Of a DNA stretch of 41,925 nucleotides, positions 14,368-24,962 are shown one piece after another (positions within the stretch are counted from its first letter, which is position 1; every line of letters begins with the position of its first letter). Made by a program: the position numbers and the translations under genes. The notes under the pieces are model-generated. The model had not been told where the DNA came from and made no database searches. It saw nothing but the letters and a program-made list of their open reading frames with translations. Origin of the DNA: Acidimicrobiaceae bacterium (GTDB lineage Bacteria > Actinomycetota > Acidimicrobiia > Acidimicrobiales > Aldehydirespiratoraceae); contig VYCM01000146.1 in NCBI GenBank assembly GCA_009843915.1, positions 95,332 to 137,256 of the forward strand, read 5' to 3'.

Positions 14368-16673
14368 AGCTCACGGCTGGCCAACTCGCCCTCGACCCGC
14401 AGGTTGGGGATCAGGCGGTCGAGCCAGCGGGGGAGCCACCAGTTGCGGGCGCCGAGAAGCTCCATGGTGGAGGGCACGATGAGCATCCGCACCAGGGTGG
14501 CGTCGATGGCGATGGCGGTGGCCAGACCGAGGCCGAAGAGCTTGACCGGCCGGCTGTCCTCGAGCACGAAGCTGCCGAAGACGACGACCATGATGGCGGC
14601 GGCTGCGGTGATGACCCGGGCGGTGGCGGCCAGCCCGTCGGCCACCGAGTTGACGGCGTCGCCGGTGCGCTCGTACTCCTCCTTCATGCGTGACAGCAGG
14701 AATACCTCGTAGTCCATGGACAGCCCGAACAGGATGGCGAACAGCATCATGGGGATGAACGGCTCGATCGGCGCGGGCTCGACCCCGGTGATATCGCCCA
14801 GCCATCCCCACTGGAACACGGCCACCACCACCCCGTAGGCCGCCCCGATCGACAGCATGTTCATGATCACCGCCTTGAGCGGGACCACCAGTGACCGGAA
14901 CACGGCCATCAGCAGCAGGAACGACGCGCCGAGCACGGCCGCGAAGAAGATCGGGATCCGGCCGGCCAGATAGTCGGAGATGTCGATGTTGAAGGCCACC
15001 TGGCCGGCAACGAGCGCATCCAGGTCGGTGCCGACGAGGGCTAGCGGGATGACCTCGTTGCGCATCCGGTGCACGAGATCCTCGGTGGCCGCATCCTGGG
15101 GGCCGGTGGCTGGCTGCACCCGGATCAGGAAGGCGTCGACGGTGAGGTTGGCGATGGGTTGGGAAGCGAAGGCGACGCCCTCAGTTCGGTTCAGGGCTGC
15201 CGAGAGGGCCCTGAGCGCCTCAATCTCGGCAGGGTCGGGAGACGCTTCAGCGACGACGATCAGGGGGCCGTTGGCCCCCGGTCCGAAGCCCTCGGAGATC
15301 AGGTCGTAGGCCTTGCGGGTGGTGGTCTCCTCCGCGAAGTTGCCCTCGTCGGAGAACCCGAGTCGAAGTCCCAGCACGGGAGCGGCCAGTACCAGGAGAA
15401 CGGCGGTGCCGCCGATGGCGAACTGCCACGGCCGGGACTGGACCATCCGGCTGAGCCGGTACCAGCCGGTCTCCCGCAAGGGCTTGGCCTCCCTGTGGCG
15501 TACGACTCGCCGCAACGGGTTGGCCGGGATTCTGAACGCCCCGGCCACCAGCACAATCACCGCCGCTGGTATGCCCACCAGCAGCAGCCTGAAGCCCGTG
15601 CCAACGCCGAGCAGGGCCATGGCGATCAGCGTGGCGGCAACCATGCCTCGGACCCTGGTGGTGCGGATCCGGTCACCGAGCAGGCCGACGACAGCCGGCA
15701 GAAGCGTTATGGACCCGGCCATGACGACAGCAACGGTGATGGCTGCGGCCAGCCCCAGTCCGGCCACGAAGGGCAGTCCGATGAGCAGCAGACCCAGCAG
15801 CGACACCACCACGGTGGCTCCCGCGAAGACCACCGCCCGACCGGCCGAGTCGAGGGCGGCCGCGGTGGCCTCCTCATCGTTCAGGCCGTGGTCGACCCAC
15901 TCGCGGTAGCGGGTGAGGATGAACAGCGCGTAGTCGATGCCCACCCCGATGCCGATCATGATGCCGATGGTGGGGGCGAACTCGGGGACGGTCGCCACGT
16001 TGCTCAGTATCACGACGCCAGCCGCGCCGACTCCGACACCGATGAGAGCCGTCCCGACGGTCATTCCCATGGCCACGACCGAGCCGACCGCCATGATCAG
16101 CACGAACACCGCGAAGGCGAGCCCGATGGTCTCGGACTCGGGCGGCTCCCGGTCGGAGAGCCAGGCGCCCCCCACTTCCACCTGGACGCCGTCCGTTGAG
16201 CGCAGTCCGAGCAGATCGATGAGGTGCCCGATGTCGTGGCCGATGTCCTCCGCCTCGAAGGCGGTGGTGTCGGCGCCGGGGTCGACGTCGGCGTAGGCGA
16301 TCCGGCCGGCCTCCGGGCCCCGAGCGGCAATGCGGTGGCCGCCGTTGGGGGCGTAGGGCGATCCGACGGTGACCCCTTCGAGGGCCTCAACCCTCTCGAA
16401 CAGCTCGGTCAGGGCCGCCCGCACGGCAGGGTCGTCCACGCCCTGCTCGGCCCGGAACACGATGCGGCCGCCGACGACCGCGCCAAGCCGGCCGAAGTGC
16501 TCGTCGAGGATGTCGGCGCCGAGGCTGCTCTCGGCGTCGGGGGCGGCCGGCGTGCCGCCGTAGGAAGAGCCCAGGCCGCGGGCCGCCCCGGCTGCGATCA
16601 CGATGACCAGCAGCCAGGCGATCAGAACCCGCCACGGGTGCCGGTAGCACCACCGGCCGAGAGAGGAGTACAC
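14364..16673 (-). CDS. MMPL/RND-family membrane exporter
   Basis: A 769-residue polytopic membrane protein with the two-fold RND arrangement. TM1 (about 14-34) is followed by a large extracytoplasmic loop, a helix bundle with GVGIDYALFILTRYREW, a second loop, and a second bundle with LFGLSMDYEVFLLSRMKEEY. The paired Asp-Tyr motifs are the proton-relay residues of MmpL proteins. Family members use the proton gradient to export lipids, hopanoids or drugs; the substrate here is unknown. Start GTG 16673 (MYSSLGRWCYRHPWRVL) gives the usual short cytoplasmic N-terminus. It lies 98 bp after the substrate-binding protein gene on the same strand, so it may be read from the pyrimidine operon or from its own promoter. 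Confidence 0.92.
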   Translation of the reverse strand: MYSSLGRWCYRHPWRVLIAWLLVIVIAAGAARGLGSSYGGTPAAPDAESSLGADILDEHFGRLGAVVGGRIVFRAEQGVDDPAVRAALTELFERVEALEGVTVGSPYAPNGGHRIAARGPEAGRIAYADVDPGADTTAFEAEDIGHDIGHLIDLLGLRSTDGVQVEVGGAWLSDREPPESETIGLAFAVFVLIMAVGSVVAMGMTVGTALIGVGVGAAGVVILSNVATVPEFAPTIGIMIGIGVGIDYALFILTRYREWVDHGLNDEEATAAALDSAGRAVVFAGATVVVSLLGLLLIGLPFVAGLGLAAAITVAVVMAGSITLLPAVVGLLGDRIRTTRVRGMVAATLIAMALLGVGTGFRLLLVGIPAAVIVLVAGAFRIPANPLRRVVRHREAKPLRETGWYRLSRMVQSRPWQFAIGGTAVLLVLAAPVLGLRLGFSDEGNFAEETTTRKAYDLISEGFGPGANGPLIVVAEASPDPAEIEALRALSAALNRTEGVAFASQPIANLTVDAFLIRVQPATGPQDAATEDLVHRMRNEVIPLALVGTDLDALVAGQVAFNIDISDYLAGRIPIFFAAVLGASFLLLMAVFRSLVVPLKAVIMNMLSIGAAYGVVVAVFQWGWLGDITGVEPAPIEPFIPMMLFAILFGLSMDYEVFLLSRMKEEYERTGDAVNSVADGLAATARVITAAAAIMVVVFGSFVLEDSRPVKLFGLGLATAIAIDATLVRMLIVPSTMELLGARNWWLPRWLDRLIPNLRVEGELASREL

Positions 16674-16771
16674 AGCGCGCGGCAGGCTATTGGCCCGACC
16701 TCGGGTTGGCGCGGCCGGGCCGGCGACGGCTGAAGGGCCGCCGCCGGCCGAGCCGGGTGTCTAGTTGGTGG

Positions 16772-18244
16772 CTACTCGCCGCCGGGGAGCAGCACGACGG
16801 GCACGCGCTGCCAGTTGTTGCCGATGACGTCGACGCCGGCGTTGCGCAGGTTGGTGACCGCCTCCCAGGCGATCTCCGGGCGGTAGGCGTCGTCGTCGGG
16901 GGCCGAGGCCAGGATTCCCTCGCTGGTGGCCACTGCGACGGTCTGGTCCCACAGGTCCTTGTCCATCACGCCCACGCCCTGCGGCGACGGCCAGATCAGG
17001 GCGTTGATCTCGTTGAGCTGCCAGGTCTGGTGCGACCGGCCCAGAGTGGGAGCGTTGTCGAGGACGATGTCCACGCACTCCTCGGGGTTGTCGCGGCAGT
17101 AGATCCAGCCGAGGAGCGACGCCTCGACGAACTTGACCGCGGTCTCGTGGTACGCGGGGTCGTCGTCCAGGCGGTCGGCGTCGGCCCACAGAGCATCCTG
17201 GAGCATGGCCGTGCCCACGTCGTTCCAGTTGATGATGTTGAGGTCGTCGGGCTGGTACAGCTCGCCGGTGTCGGGGTTGACCGTCTCGAGCACCTGGGCG
17301 TACTCGTTGTAGATCATGGCCTGGGCGGCGTCGATCTCGCCGCTGATCAGGGCCAGCATGTCGAAGTTCTGCTGGACCAGCTGAACGTCGGATGCCGGGT
17401 CGAGCCCGTTCCTGCGGAGGCCGGCCAGCAGCTCGAACTCGTTGCCGAAGCCCCAGTTGCCGACGGTGCGGCCCTCCAGGTCGGTGACGGTGGTGATGCC
17501 GGAGTCGGCGAAGGCCACCTGGAGGGTGGCGCTGCGCTGGAACACCTGGGCGATGTTGGTGATGTTGGTGCCCTCCTCGCGTGGCACCAGGCCGCGAGGC
17601 ACCCAGGACACCGCGAAGTCGGCGGCACCCGAGTCCAGAACCGAGGCAGGCACGATCTCCACGCCGCCCTCGAGGATCTCCACGTTCAGTCCGTAGTCCT
17701 CGTAGATGCCGGTGGCCACGGCCGCGTAGTAGCCCGCGAACTGCGACTGGGTGAACCATTGCAGCTGCAGGGTGACGTCGACCGGCGCCGCGGGCTCGGG
17801 CTCGGCCATGGCTTCCTCCATGGCCGCCTCGGCCTCGGCCGCGGCCGCTTCGGCATCGGCCGCGGCGGCCTCGGCATCCGCCTGCGCGGCTGCGGCTGCA
17901 TCGGCCTCAGCCTGGGCGGCATCCCGCTCCGCTTCGAGCGCGGCGACGACCTCGGGGTCTATCGCCCCCTCGGCTTCAGCCATGGCGTCCGCGAGCGCGG
18001 CTTCGGCCTCGGCCGCCCTGTCGGCCGCCGCTTGCGCCTCGGCCGCAGCTGCGTCGGCTTCGGCCTGAGCCGCGGCTGCGTCGGCCTCAGCCGCGGCTTG
18101 AGCGGCAGCGGCCTCCGCGGCCGCGGCGTCCGCCGCGCTGGTGTCCGGAGCAGCCGGCTCCTCGTCGTCGCCACAGGCGGCGGCGATCAGGCCCAAGGCC
18201 AGAAGCGGCACCAACAGGCGCATCAAGGTTTTCTTGGTTTTCAT
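16772..18244 (-). CDS. THI5/NMT1-like ABC substrate-binding lipoprotein with long Ala-rich spacer
   Basis: A 490-residue exported lipoprotein. The signal sequence ends in the lipobox IAAAC (Cys24). Residues of about 38-148 are an extreme Ala/Glu/Gln/Asp tract predicted to be one long helix or coiled coil. The binding domain begins near 155 with LQLQWFTQSQFAGYYAAV, the start typical of the THI5/NMT1 family, whose members bind pyrimidine-type ligands (such as ThiY) among others. ATG 18244 (MKTKKTLMRLL) with GGGAGG upstream is chosen over a TTG 18 nt earlier. It is the last gene of the pyrimidine operon, after its permeases and ATPase, so import of a pyrimidine or dihydropyrimidine is inferred. 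Confidence 0.88.
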   Translation of the reverse strand: MKTKKTLMRLLVPLLALGLIAAACGDDEEPAAPDTSAADAAAAEAAAAQAAAEADAAAAQAEADAAAAEAQAAADRAAEAEAALADAMAEAEGAIDPEVVAALEAERDAAQAEADAAAAAQADAEAAAADAEAAAAEAEAAMEEAMAEPEPAAPVDVTLQLQWFTQSQFAGYYAAVATGIYEDYGLNVEILEGGVEIVPASVLDSGAADFAVSWVPRGLVPREEGTNITNIAQVFQRSATLQVAFADSGITTVTDLEGRTVGNWGFGNEFELLAGLRRNGLDPASDVQLVQQNFDMLALISGEIDAAQAMIYNEYAQVLETVNPDTGELYQPDDLNIINWNDVGTAMLQDALWADADRLDDDPAYHETAVKFVEASLLGWIYCRDNPEECVDIVLDNAPTLGRSHQTWQLNEINALIWPSPQGVGVMDKDLWDQTVAVATSEGILASAPDDDAYRPEIAWEAVTNLRNAGVDVIGNNWQRVPVVLLPGGE

Positions 18245-18296
18245 GGTTTGTTGCCCTCCCAATTGGGTCTTCTCTTATGAGACTCAGTTGCATGCG

Positions 18297-19079
18297 TCAC
18301 GCCGGCCTCCTGGCCGCGAAATGCCAGGGCATGACGAGGCGCTCGGCAAGGACTGCGAGCGCGTAGAGGCCGATTCCCACCAGCGAGCCGGCCAGCACTG
18401 CGGCCCAGGCGTCGTCGTAGCGGGTCAGTCCGGCCGAGTTGGTGATGAGGTTGCCCAGGGCGTCCTGGCGGCCGCCGAAGTACTCGGCCACGATGGCGGC
18501 GATCACGGCCAGGGAAGTGGCCAGCTTCAGCGCGGTGAAGAAGAACGGCATGGCGTTGGGAATGCGTACCTCCCGCATGATCCGCCACTTGCCGGCCCCG
18601 TATGACTCCATCAACTCGACCTGGCTCGGCTCGACCTGGGTCAAGCCCCGTGCCGTGTTGATGAAGATCGGGAAGAACACCAGCACCACCACCACGGCCT
18701 GGTTGGAGCGGGGCGACAGGAGCCCGAACCAGGCGTTGAAGATCGGGGCCAGCGCGATGATCGGCACGGCATTGACGGCCACCGCCAGGGGAGTGAGCGT
18801 CTCGTTGGCGGCCCGGGAGGCGGTGACGAGCAGAGCCAAGGCCGCTCCCACCACCACGCCGGCCAGCAGGCCGGTGACGATGATGAAGCCGGTGACCCCG
18901 GTGGCGGTGATGATGGCGTCGAAGTTCTCCGCCACTGCCCTCCCGATCTCCGAGGGCGGCGGAAGCACGAAGCCGTCGGGGCGCAGTACCGCCAGAACCG
19001 CCTCCCAGCCGCCGAAGATCACCACCGCAGCCACCACCGGGGGAAGCCAGGAGCGCAGCAGCGTCCTTGCTGCGGTCAC
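18297..19079 (-). CDS. ABC transporter permease (SsuC/TauC type)
   Basis: A 260-residue inner-membrane permease with about six membrane segments and the BPD-transport signature region ELMESYGAGKWRIMREVRIP, which contacts the ATPase. The family serves sulfonate, nitrate, thiamine-precursor and pyrimidine-like importers. GTG 19079 is the likely start. It differs clearly from the second permease at 19922-20938, so the transporter is probably a heterodimer. It lies 48 bp after the ATPase gene and 52 bp before the substrate-binding protein. Residues such as PIIALAPIFNAWFG match the conserved core of the family. The ligand is inferred from context only. Confidence 0.92.
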   Translation of the reverse strand: MTAARTLLRSWLPPVVAAVVIFGGWEAVLAVLRPDGFVLPPPSEIGRAVAENFDAIITATGVTGFIIVTGLLAGVVVGAALALLVTASRAANETLTPLAVAVNAVPIIALAPIFNAWFGLLSPRSNQAVVVVLVFFPIFINTARGLTQVEPSQVELMESYGAGKWRIMREVRIPNAMPFFFTALKLATSLAVIAAIVAEYFGGRQDALGNLITNSAGLTRYDDAWAAVLAGSLVGIGLYALAVLAERLVMPWHFAARRPA

Positions 19080-19127
19080 GGCTGTACCGGGTCCTTGTTC
19101 GAGGCGGGAACGGCTGCGGTCACGCTG

Positions 19128-19925
19128 CTAATGGCCTCCCCGCAGCGCGTCGCGCACCGCGGTGACGTTGCTGAAGAAGGCGGGATCGTCCCGGGTGGCG
19201 TCGGTGCGCGGGCCCAGATCGTTGTCGATCACGGCCGCGATCCGGCCCGGGCGGGGCGACATGACCGCCACCTCGGTGGACAGGAACACCGCCTCACCTA
19301 TGGAGTGGGTGACGAACACGACGGTGATCCGAGTCTCCGAACAGATGCGCAGGAGCTCGTTCTGCATGTGCTCGCGGGTCATCTCGTCGAGCGCGCCGAA
19401 CGGCTCGTCCATCAGCAACAGCTGCGGGTGGAACGACATGGCCCGGGCGATGGCGATGCGCTGCTGCATGCCCCCGGAGAGCTCGGCGGGATGATGACGG
19501 GCGAACTCGGTGAGCTTGACCAGCTCGAGCATCTCCGCGGACCGCCGGCGCCGGTCGGCTGCCTTCCAGCCCATCAGCTCGAGCGGCAGCTCGATGTTGC
19601 GTGAGACGTTGCGCCAGTCGAACAGCCCCGCCCGCTGGAACACCATGGAATAGTCCCGGTCGAGGCGGGCCGCGTCGGCAGTCTTGCCGTTGACGAGGAC
19701 GGTGCCGTCGCTGGGGTCGACGAGCGCCGCGATGAGACGCAGCAGGGTGCTCTTGCCGCAGCCCGAGGGGCCGATGAGGGTGACGAAGTCGCCCTGGTCG
19801 ATGTGAAGGTCGATGTCTTCGAGGGCCTTCACCTCGTTGTGGCGCCCGGGATTGAAGATCTTGGACGCGCCGCGGATCTCGACGGCCGGAGCCTGGTCGT
19901 TCATGTCGGGTCCTGCGTCGCTCAT
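19128..19925 (-). CDS. ABC transporter ATP-binding protein (SsuB/TauB type)
   Basis: A 265-residue cytoplasmic ATPase. Walker A is GPSGCGKST, the Q-loop region reads MVFQRAGLFDW, the signature is LSGGMQQR, Walker B is LLLMDEPFGALD, and the switch His is in VFVTHS. All catalytic elements are intact. ATG 19925 overlaps the stop of the upstream permease gene (ATGA), and Met8 is a weaker alternative. It should energise import by both permeases of this operon. The set of one ATPase, two permeases and one lipoprotein makes a complete ABC importer within the pyrimidine operon. Confidence 0.95.
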   Translation of the reverse strand: MSDAGPDMNDQAPAVEIRGASKIFNPGRHNEVKALEDIDLHIDQGDFVTLIGPSGCGKSTLLRLIAALVDPSDGTVLVNGKTADAARLDRDYSMVFQRAGLFDWRNVSRNIELPLELMGWKAADRRRRSAEMLELVKLTEFARHHPAELSGGMQQRIAIARAMSFHPQLLLMDEPFGALDEMTREHMQNELLRICSETRITVVFVTHSIGEAVFLSTEVAVMSPRPGRIAAVIDNDLGPRTDATRDDPAFFSNVTAVRDALRGGH

Positions 19926-20938
19926 GTCACGGTCTCGCGACCCTTGCGACCGACCAGTCCGTACTCGATCGTCGAGATCACCGCGAACACGAAGATCCCC
20001 AGAGCGGCCGCGCCCAGCACCGCCACGTACAGGCGCTCCGGGCCGGTGGTGTAGCGCTGGGCCTCCAGCAGCACCCGGCGGCCCAGGCCTCCCTTGACCC
20101 CGGCGGAGATCTCTCCCACGATGGCTCCCACCACGCTGGCGGTGGCCGCGATCTTGAACGCCGCGAACAGGTACGGCAGCGAGGCCGGCAGCCGCAGACG
20201 CCACAGGGTCTGGACCCAGCGGGCCGCGTAGGAGTCCATCAGCTCGAGGTTCTCGGGGCGGGGCGACTGCAGGCCCCGCAGTCCGTTGATCGTCACCGGG
20301 AAGAACGTCAGGTAGGTGGCGATTATCGACACCGACATCCAGTCCTGCCACTCGAAGGGCAGGAAGTCGAAGCTCTTGCGGCCCCAGATCACGATGATGG
20401 GCGCGATGGCGATCAGCGGGATGGTCTGGCTGGCGATCACGTGGGGCACCAGGGCCCGCTCCAAGCGCCCGGATGTGGTGAGCACGATGGCGATGCTGAG
20501 GCCCACGATCACGCCGATAGCGAATCCCACGGCTGCCTCCCGCAGGGTGAAGGCGGCCTCCTTGCCGACGATCGACCAGAAGGGCTCGTTGGTGCCCCTC
20601 GGTTCCTCGAAGATCCCCGACACGATGTCGAGCACCGGCGGCATCTTGAGGTCGTCGGACTCGGGCAGGATCGAGCCGATGACCGGCCAGTCGGACTGGG
20701 AGTCGTCGATGGCCGTGCCCACCACCTTGTACAGGCTGTAGGCCAGGCCCAGCAGGCAGATGAAGATGGCCAGCACGACTATCTGCCGGCCGGTCCGGCG
20801 CATCCGGTCCCGCCGCTGCTCCCGGGCGGCTTGAAGGCGGAGCAGCTGCTCGAAGACGATCGGATCGTCGTCGGCCGCCGGGGCACCATCAGCCGTATCG
20901 ATCACAGAATCAACGGGCTGACCAGGTTCGGAGTTCAC
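19922..20938 (-). CDS. ABC transporter permease with N-terminal cytoplasmic extension
   Basis: A 338-residue permease. The first 65 or so residues are hydrophilic and end in a basic patch (REQRRDRMRRTGRQ) before TM1. The periplasmic loop IDDSQSDWPVIGSILPESDD follows, then the helix bundle with the ATPase-contact segment ELMDSYAARWVQTLWRLRLP. GTG 20938 (VNSEPGQPVD) is chosen; it lies 8 bp after the oxidoreductase gene. A longer reading frame upstream is only overlap with that gene. Its stop is coupled to the ATPase start by ATGA. Together with the 260-residue permease it probably forms the transmembrane heterodimer of the pyrimidine-operon importer. Confidence 0.9.
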   Translation of the reverse strand: MNSEPGQPVDSVIDTADGAPAADDDPIVFEQLLRLQAAREQRRDRMRRTGRQIVVLAIFICLLGLAYSLYKVVGTAIDDSQSDWPVIGSILPESDDLKMPPVLDIVSGIFEEPRGTNEPFWSIVGKEAAFTLREAAVGFAIGVIVGLSIAIVLTTSGRLERALVPHVIASQTIPLIAIAPIIVIWGRKSFDFLPFEWQDWMSVSIIATYLTFFPVTINGLRGLQSPRPENLELMDSYAARWVQTLWRLRLPASLPYLFAAFKIAATASVVGAIVGEISAGVKGGLGRRVLLEAQRYTTGPERLYVAVLGAAALGIFVFAVISTIEYGLVGRKGRETVT

Positions 20939-20946
20939 GGTGGGTG

Positions 20947-21948
20947 TCAGTCCCTGAGCGCGGGGATGATCCGCTGGCCGTAGGCGTTGAGCGTCTCGTC
21001 CTTCTGGTCGTGCATCAGGTAGATGGCGAACTGGTCCACACCCAGGTCGCGCAGCTCCTGAAGGCGAGCAATGTGGTTGCCGGCGTCGCCGAGGACGCAG
21101 AAGCGGTCGATCACCTCGTCGGGCACGAAGTCGGTGTGAACGTTGCCCGCCTTGCCGTGCTCCGAGTAGTCGTAGCCCTCCCGTCCCTCGATGTAGTCGG
21201 TGAGGGCCTGGGGCACTCCGGCGCCGGTGTCGCCGTAGCGGTCCACCAGGTCGGCCACATGGTTGCCGACCATGCCGCCGAACCAGCGGACCTGGTCGCG
21301 CTGGTGGGCCAGGTCGTCTCCCACGTAGGCGGGCGCGGCCACGCACATGTACAGCCGGTCGGGATCGCGCCCCGCCTCGGCCGCGGCCAGGCGGACGGCC
21401 GCGATGGTCCACTCGGTGATCCGGGGATCGGCGAGCTGGAGGATGAACCCGTCGGCCTGCTCACCGCAGAGCTTCAGGGCTCTTGGCCCGTAGGCGGCCA
21501 TCCAGATGTCGAGTTGGCTGCCGGCGGACCACGGGAACTGCTGGCGGGTGCCGTTGTAGTCGACCTCTCGTCCTTCGACCAGGCCCTTGATCACCTTCAT
21601 GGATTCGCCCAGGGTGGCCAGGCTGGTGGGAGTGTGGCCCAGCACCCGCATGGCGGAGTCGCCCCGGCCGATGCCGCAGACGGTGCGGTTGCCGAACATG
21701 TCGTTGAGGGTGGCGAACAGCGACGCGGTGACCGTCCAGTTGCGGGTGCCGGGGTTGGTGACCATCGGCCCGACCATCATGCGGTTCGTGGCCGACAGCA
21801 TCTGGCTGTAGATCACGAACGGCTCCTGCCAGAGCACATGGCTGTCGAATGTCCACCCGTGGGAGAACCCGTGCGTCTCGGCTTGCCGGGCCAGGTCCAC
21901 CACCCGCCATGCCGGCGGATCGGTCTGCAGGACGACGCCGAAGTCCAT
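20947..21948 (-). CDS. LLM-class (F420/flavin-dependent) oxidoreductase
   Basis: A 333-residue TIM-barrel enzyme of the luciferase-like monooxygenase superfamily. Recognisable parts are MDFGVVLQTDPPAWRVVDLA, the SHGWTFDSHVLWQEPF segment, VTNPGTRNWTV, and GIGRGDSAMRVLG near residue 95, the phosphate/cofactor-binding part. It resembles a subfamily that, as I recall, is often found beside dihydropyrimidinase genes and is presumed to use F420. RutA, which cleaves uracil, belongs to the same superfamily. It lies 9 bp after mmsA and 8 bp before a permease gene, firmly inside the operon. Candidate roles are the missing uracil/dihydrouracil redox step or oxidation of another heterocycle; neither is shown. 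Confidence 0.85.
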   Translation of the reverse strand: MDFGVVLQTDPPAWRVVDLARQAETHGFSHGWTFDSHVLWQEPFVIYSQMLSATNRMMVGPMVTNPGTRNWTVTASLFATLNDMFGNRTVCGIGRGDSAMRVLGHTPTSLATLGESMKVIKGLVEGREVDYNGTRQQFPWSAGSQLDIWMAAYGPRALKLCGEQADGFILQLADPRITEWTIAAVRLAAAEAGRDPDRLYMCVAAPAYVGDDLAHQRDQVRWFGGMVGNHVADLVDRYGDTGAGVPQALTDYIEGREGYDYSEHGKAGNVHTDFVPDEVIDRFCVLGDAGNHIARLQELRDLGVDQFAIYLMHDQKDETLNAYGQRIIPALRD

Positions 21949-21957
21949 GGCCGCGCC

Positions 21958-23445
<1,488 letters not shown>

Positions 23446-23450
23446 GTGGC

Positions 23451-23472
23451 GTCTCCTGTCTTGTCTCCTGTC
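23451..23472 (-). repeat. tandemly duplicated ribosome-binding site before mmsA
   Basis: GACAGGAGAC occurs twice on the minus strand, at 23463-23472 and 23451-23460, a 12-bp period. The proximal copy sits at a normal distance from GTG 23445. The distal copy would act as a standby site or as slippage substrate for repeat-number variation. Confidence 0.6.
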
Positions 23473-23502
23473 GCGGAGGGGTGCGGGCCGCCGTCCCTCC
23501 GG

Positions 23503-24912
23503 CTACATCAGGTACTGGCTCAAGCCTCTCGGCAGGTATTGACCGTCGCCGGCCCGGCCCAGGTACTGGCCGTTGTCGACGACCTTGCGGCCCCGTGAGA
23601 ACACAGTGTCGACGTGTCCGGTCACCTGGGTGCCCTCGTAGGCGGAGTGGTCCATGTTCATGTGGTGGTTGTCCACGCTGATGGTCCACTGCTTGTCGGG
23701 GTCGTAGATCACGATGTCGGCGTCGGAGCCGGGAGCGATGATCCCCTTGCGGGGGTAGAGGCCCATCATGCGAGCCGGGGTGGTGGCGCACAGCTCCACC
23801 CAGCGGGCCAGGCCGATCTCGCCGGTGACCACGCCCTGGTAGATCATGTCCATGCGGTGCTCGACGCCGCCGATGCCGTTGGGGATGGCCCGGAAGTCGT
23901 TCAGGCCCAACTCCTTCTGCTCCTTCATGCAGAACGGGCAGTGGTCGGTGGACACCACAGCCAGATCGTTGGTGCGCAGCCCCTTCCACAGGTCGTCCTG
24001 GTGGCCTTCCGCCCGCGACCGGAGCGGGGTGGAGCACACGTAGGCGGCGCCCTCGAAGCCGGGGCGGTCCAGATGCTCCTCCAGGCTGAAGTGCAGGTAC
24101 TGCGGGCACGTCTCGGCGAACACGTTCATGCCGGCGTCGCGGGCCATGGCCACCTGCTCCAGGGCCTGGGAGGCCGAGAGGTGAACGATGTAGAGAGGCG
24201 CCGCCCCCACCTTGGCCAGCTGGATGGCCCGGTGGGTGGCCTCCGACTCCAGCTCCTTGCGGCGCACGTAGCCGTGGGTGACCGGGCTGATCTCGCCCCG
24301 CTCGAAGGCCTGCTCGGCCAGCACGTCGATGGCCAGGCCGTTCTCGGCGTGCATCATGATCAGCCCGCCGTTGCCCGCGGCCTGCTGCATGGCCCGCAGG
24401 ATCTGACCGTCGTCGGCGAGGAACACGCCGGGATAGGCCATGAACAGCTTGAAGCTGGTGATGCCCTCGTTGACCAGCAGGTCCATCTCCTTGAGGGAGT
24501 CGTTGTCGACGCCTCCGATGATCATGTGGAAGCCGTAGTCGATGGCGCAGTTGCCCTCGGCCTTGGCCATCCAGGCGTCGAGGCACTCCCGCACGTTCTC
24601 GCCGGTCTTCTGCACCGCGAAGTCCACGATGGTGGTGGTGCCGCCCCAGGCCGCGGCCCGGGTGCCGGTCTCGAAGGTGTCGGAGGCGAACGTCCCGCCG
24701 AAGGGCAACTCCATGTGGGTGTGCACGTCGACGCCGCCGGGCACCACGAGCCGGCCGGTGGCGTCGATTACTTCCGCGCCCTGCTCGGCCGCGGTCGCGA
24801 TGTCGCTGCCGGGGCGCAGGACCGCGGTGATCTGTTCGCCGTCGATCAGCACCTCGGCCGGATCCGCGCCGGTCGGGCTAACGACGGTGCCTCCCTTGAT
24901 CAGTGTCGTCAT
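23503..24912 (-). CDS. hydA: dihydropyrimidinase (D-hydantoinase)
   Basis: A 469-residue binuclear-zinc amidohydrolase that opens 5,6-dihydrouracil or dihydrothymine to the N-carbamoyl-beta-amino acid. All ligands are present: His64 and His66 (VDVHTHMELPFGG), the carboxylated Lys155 (SFKLFMAYPG), His188, His244 (YIVHLSASQA) and Asp323 (STDHCPFC). The length is normal for the family. ATG 24912 follows AAGGAG. It lies 50 bp after the beta-ureidopropionase gene and 57 bp before mmsA. The neighbouring amidase favours a dihydropyrimidine role over a hydantoin-only one; allantoinase is excluded by context rather than by sequence. Confidence 0.94.
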   Translation of the reverse strand: MTTLIKGGTVVSPTGADPAEVLIDGEQITAVLRPGSDIATAAEQGAEVIDATGRLVVPGGVDVHTHMELPFGGTFASDTFETGTRAAAWGGTTTIVDFAVQKTGENVRECLDAWMAKAEGNCAIDYGFHMIIGGVDNDSLKEMDLLVNEGITSFKLFMAYPGVFLADDGQILRAMQQAAGNGGLIMMHAENGLAIDVLAEQAFERGEISPVTHGYVRRKELESEATHRAIQLAKVGAAPLYIVHLSASQALEQVAMARDAGMNVFAETCPQYLHFSLEEHLDRPGFEGAAYVCSTPLRSRAEGHQDDLWKGLRTNDLAVVSTDHCPFCMKEQKELGLNDFRAIPNGIGGVEHRMDMIYQGVVTGEIGLARWVELCATTPARMMGLYPRKGIIAPGSDADIVIYDPDKQWTISVDNHHMNMDHSAYEGTQVTGHVDTVFSRGRKVVDNGQYLGRAGDGQYLPRGLSQYLM

Positions 24913-24962
24913 CTTCGTCTCCTTCCGGTGCCTCCGGCTGTTCCAACTACCGGCCAGTTAGG

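Noticed and set aside
16706-18280. A 524-codon plus-strand Gly/Arg/Leu-rich frame
   Set aside because: It is antisense to the THI5-like binding protein and its Ala-rich tract; the repetitive look derives from that tract.
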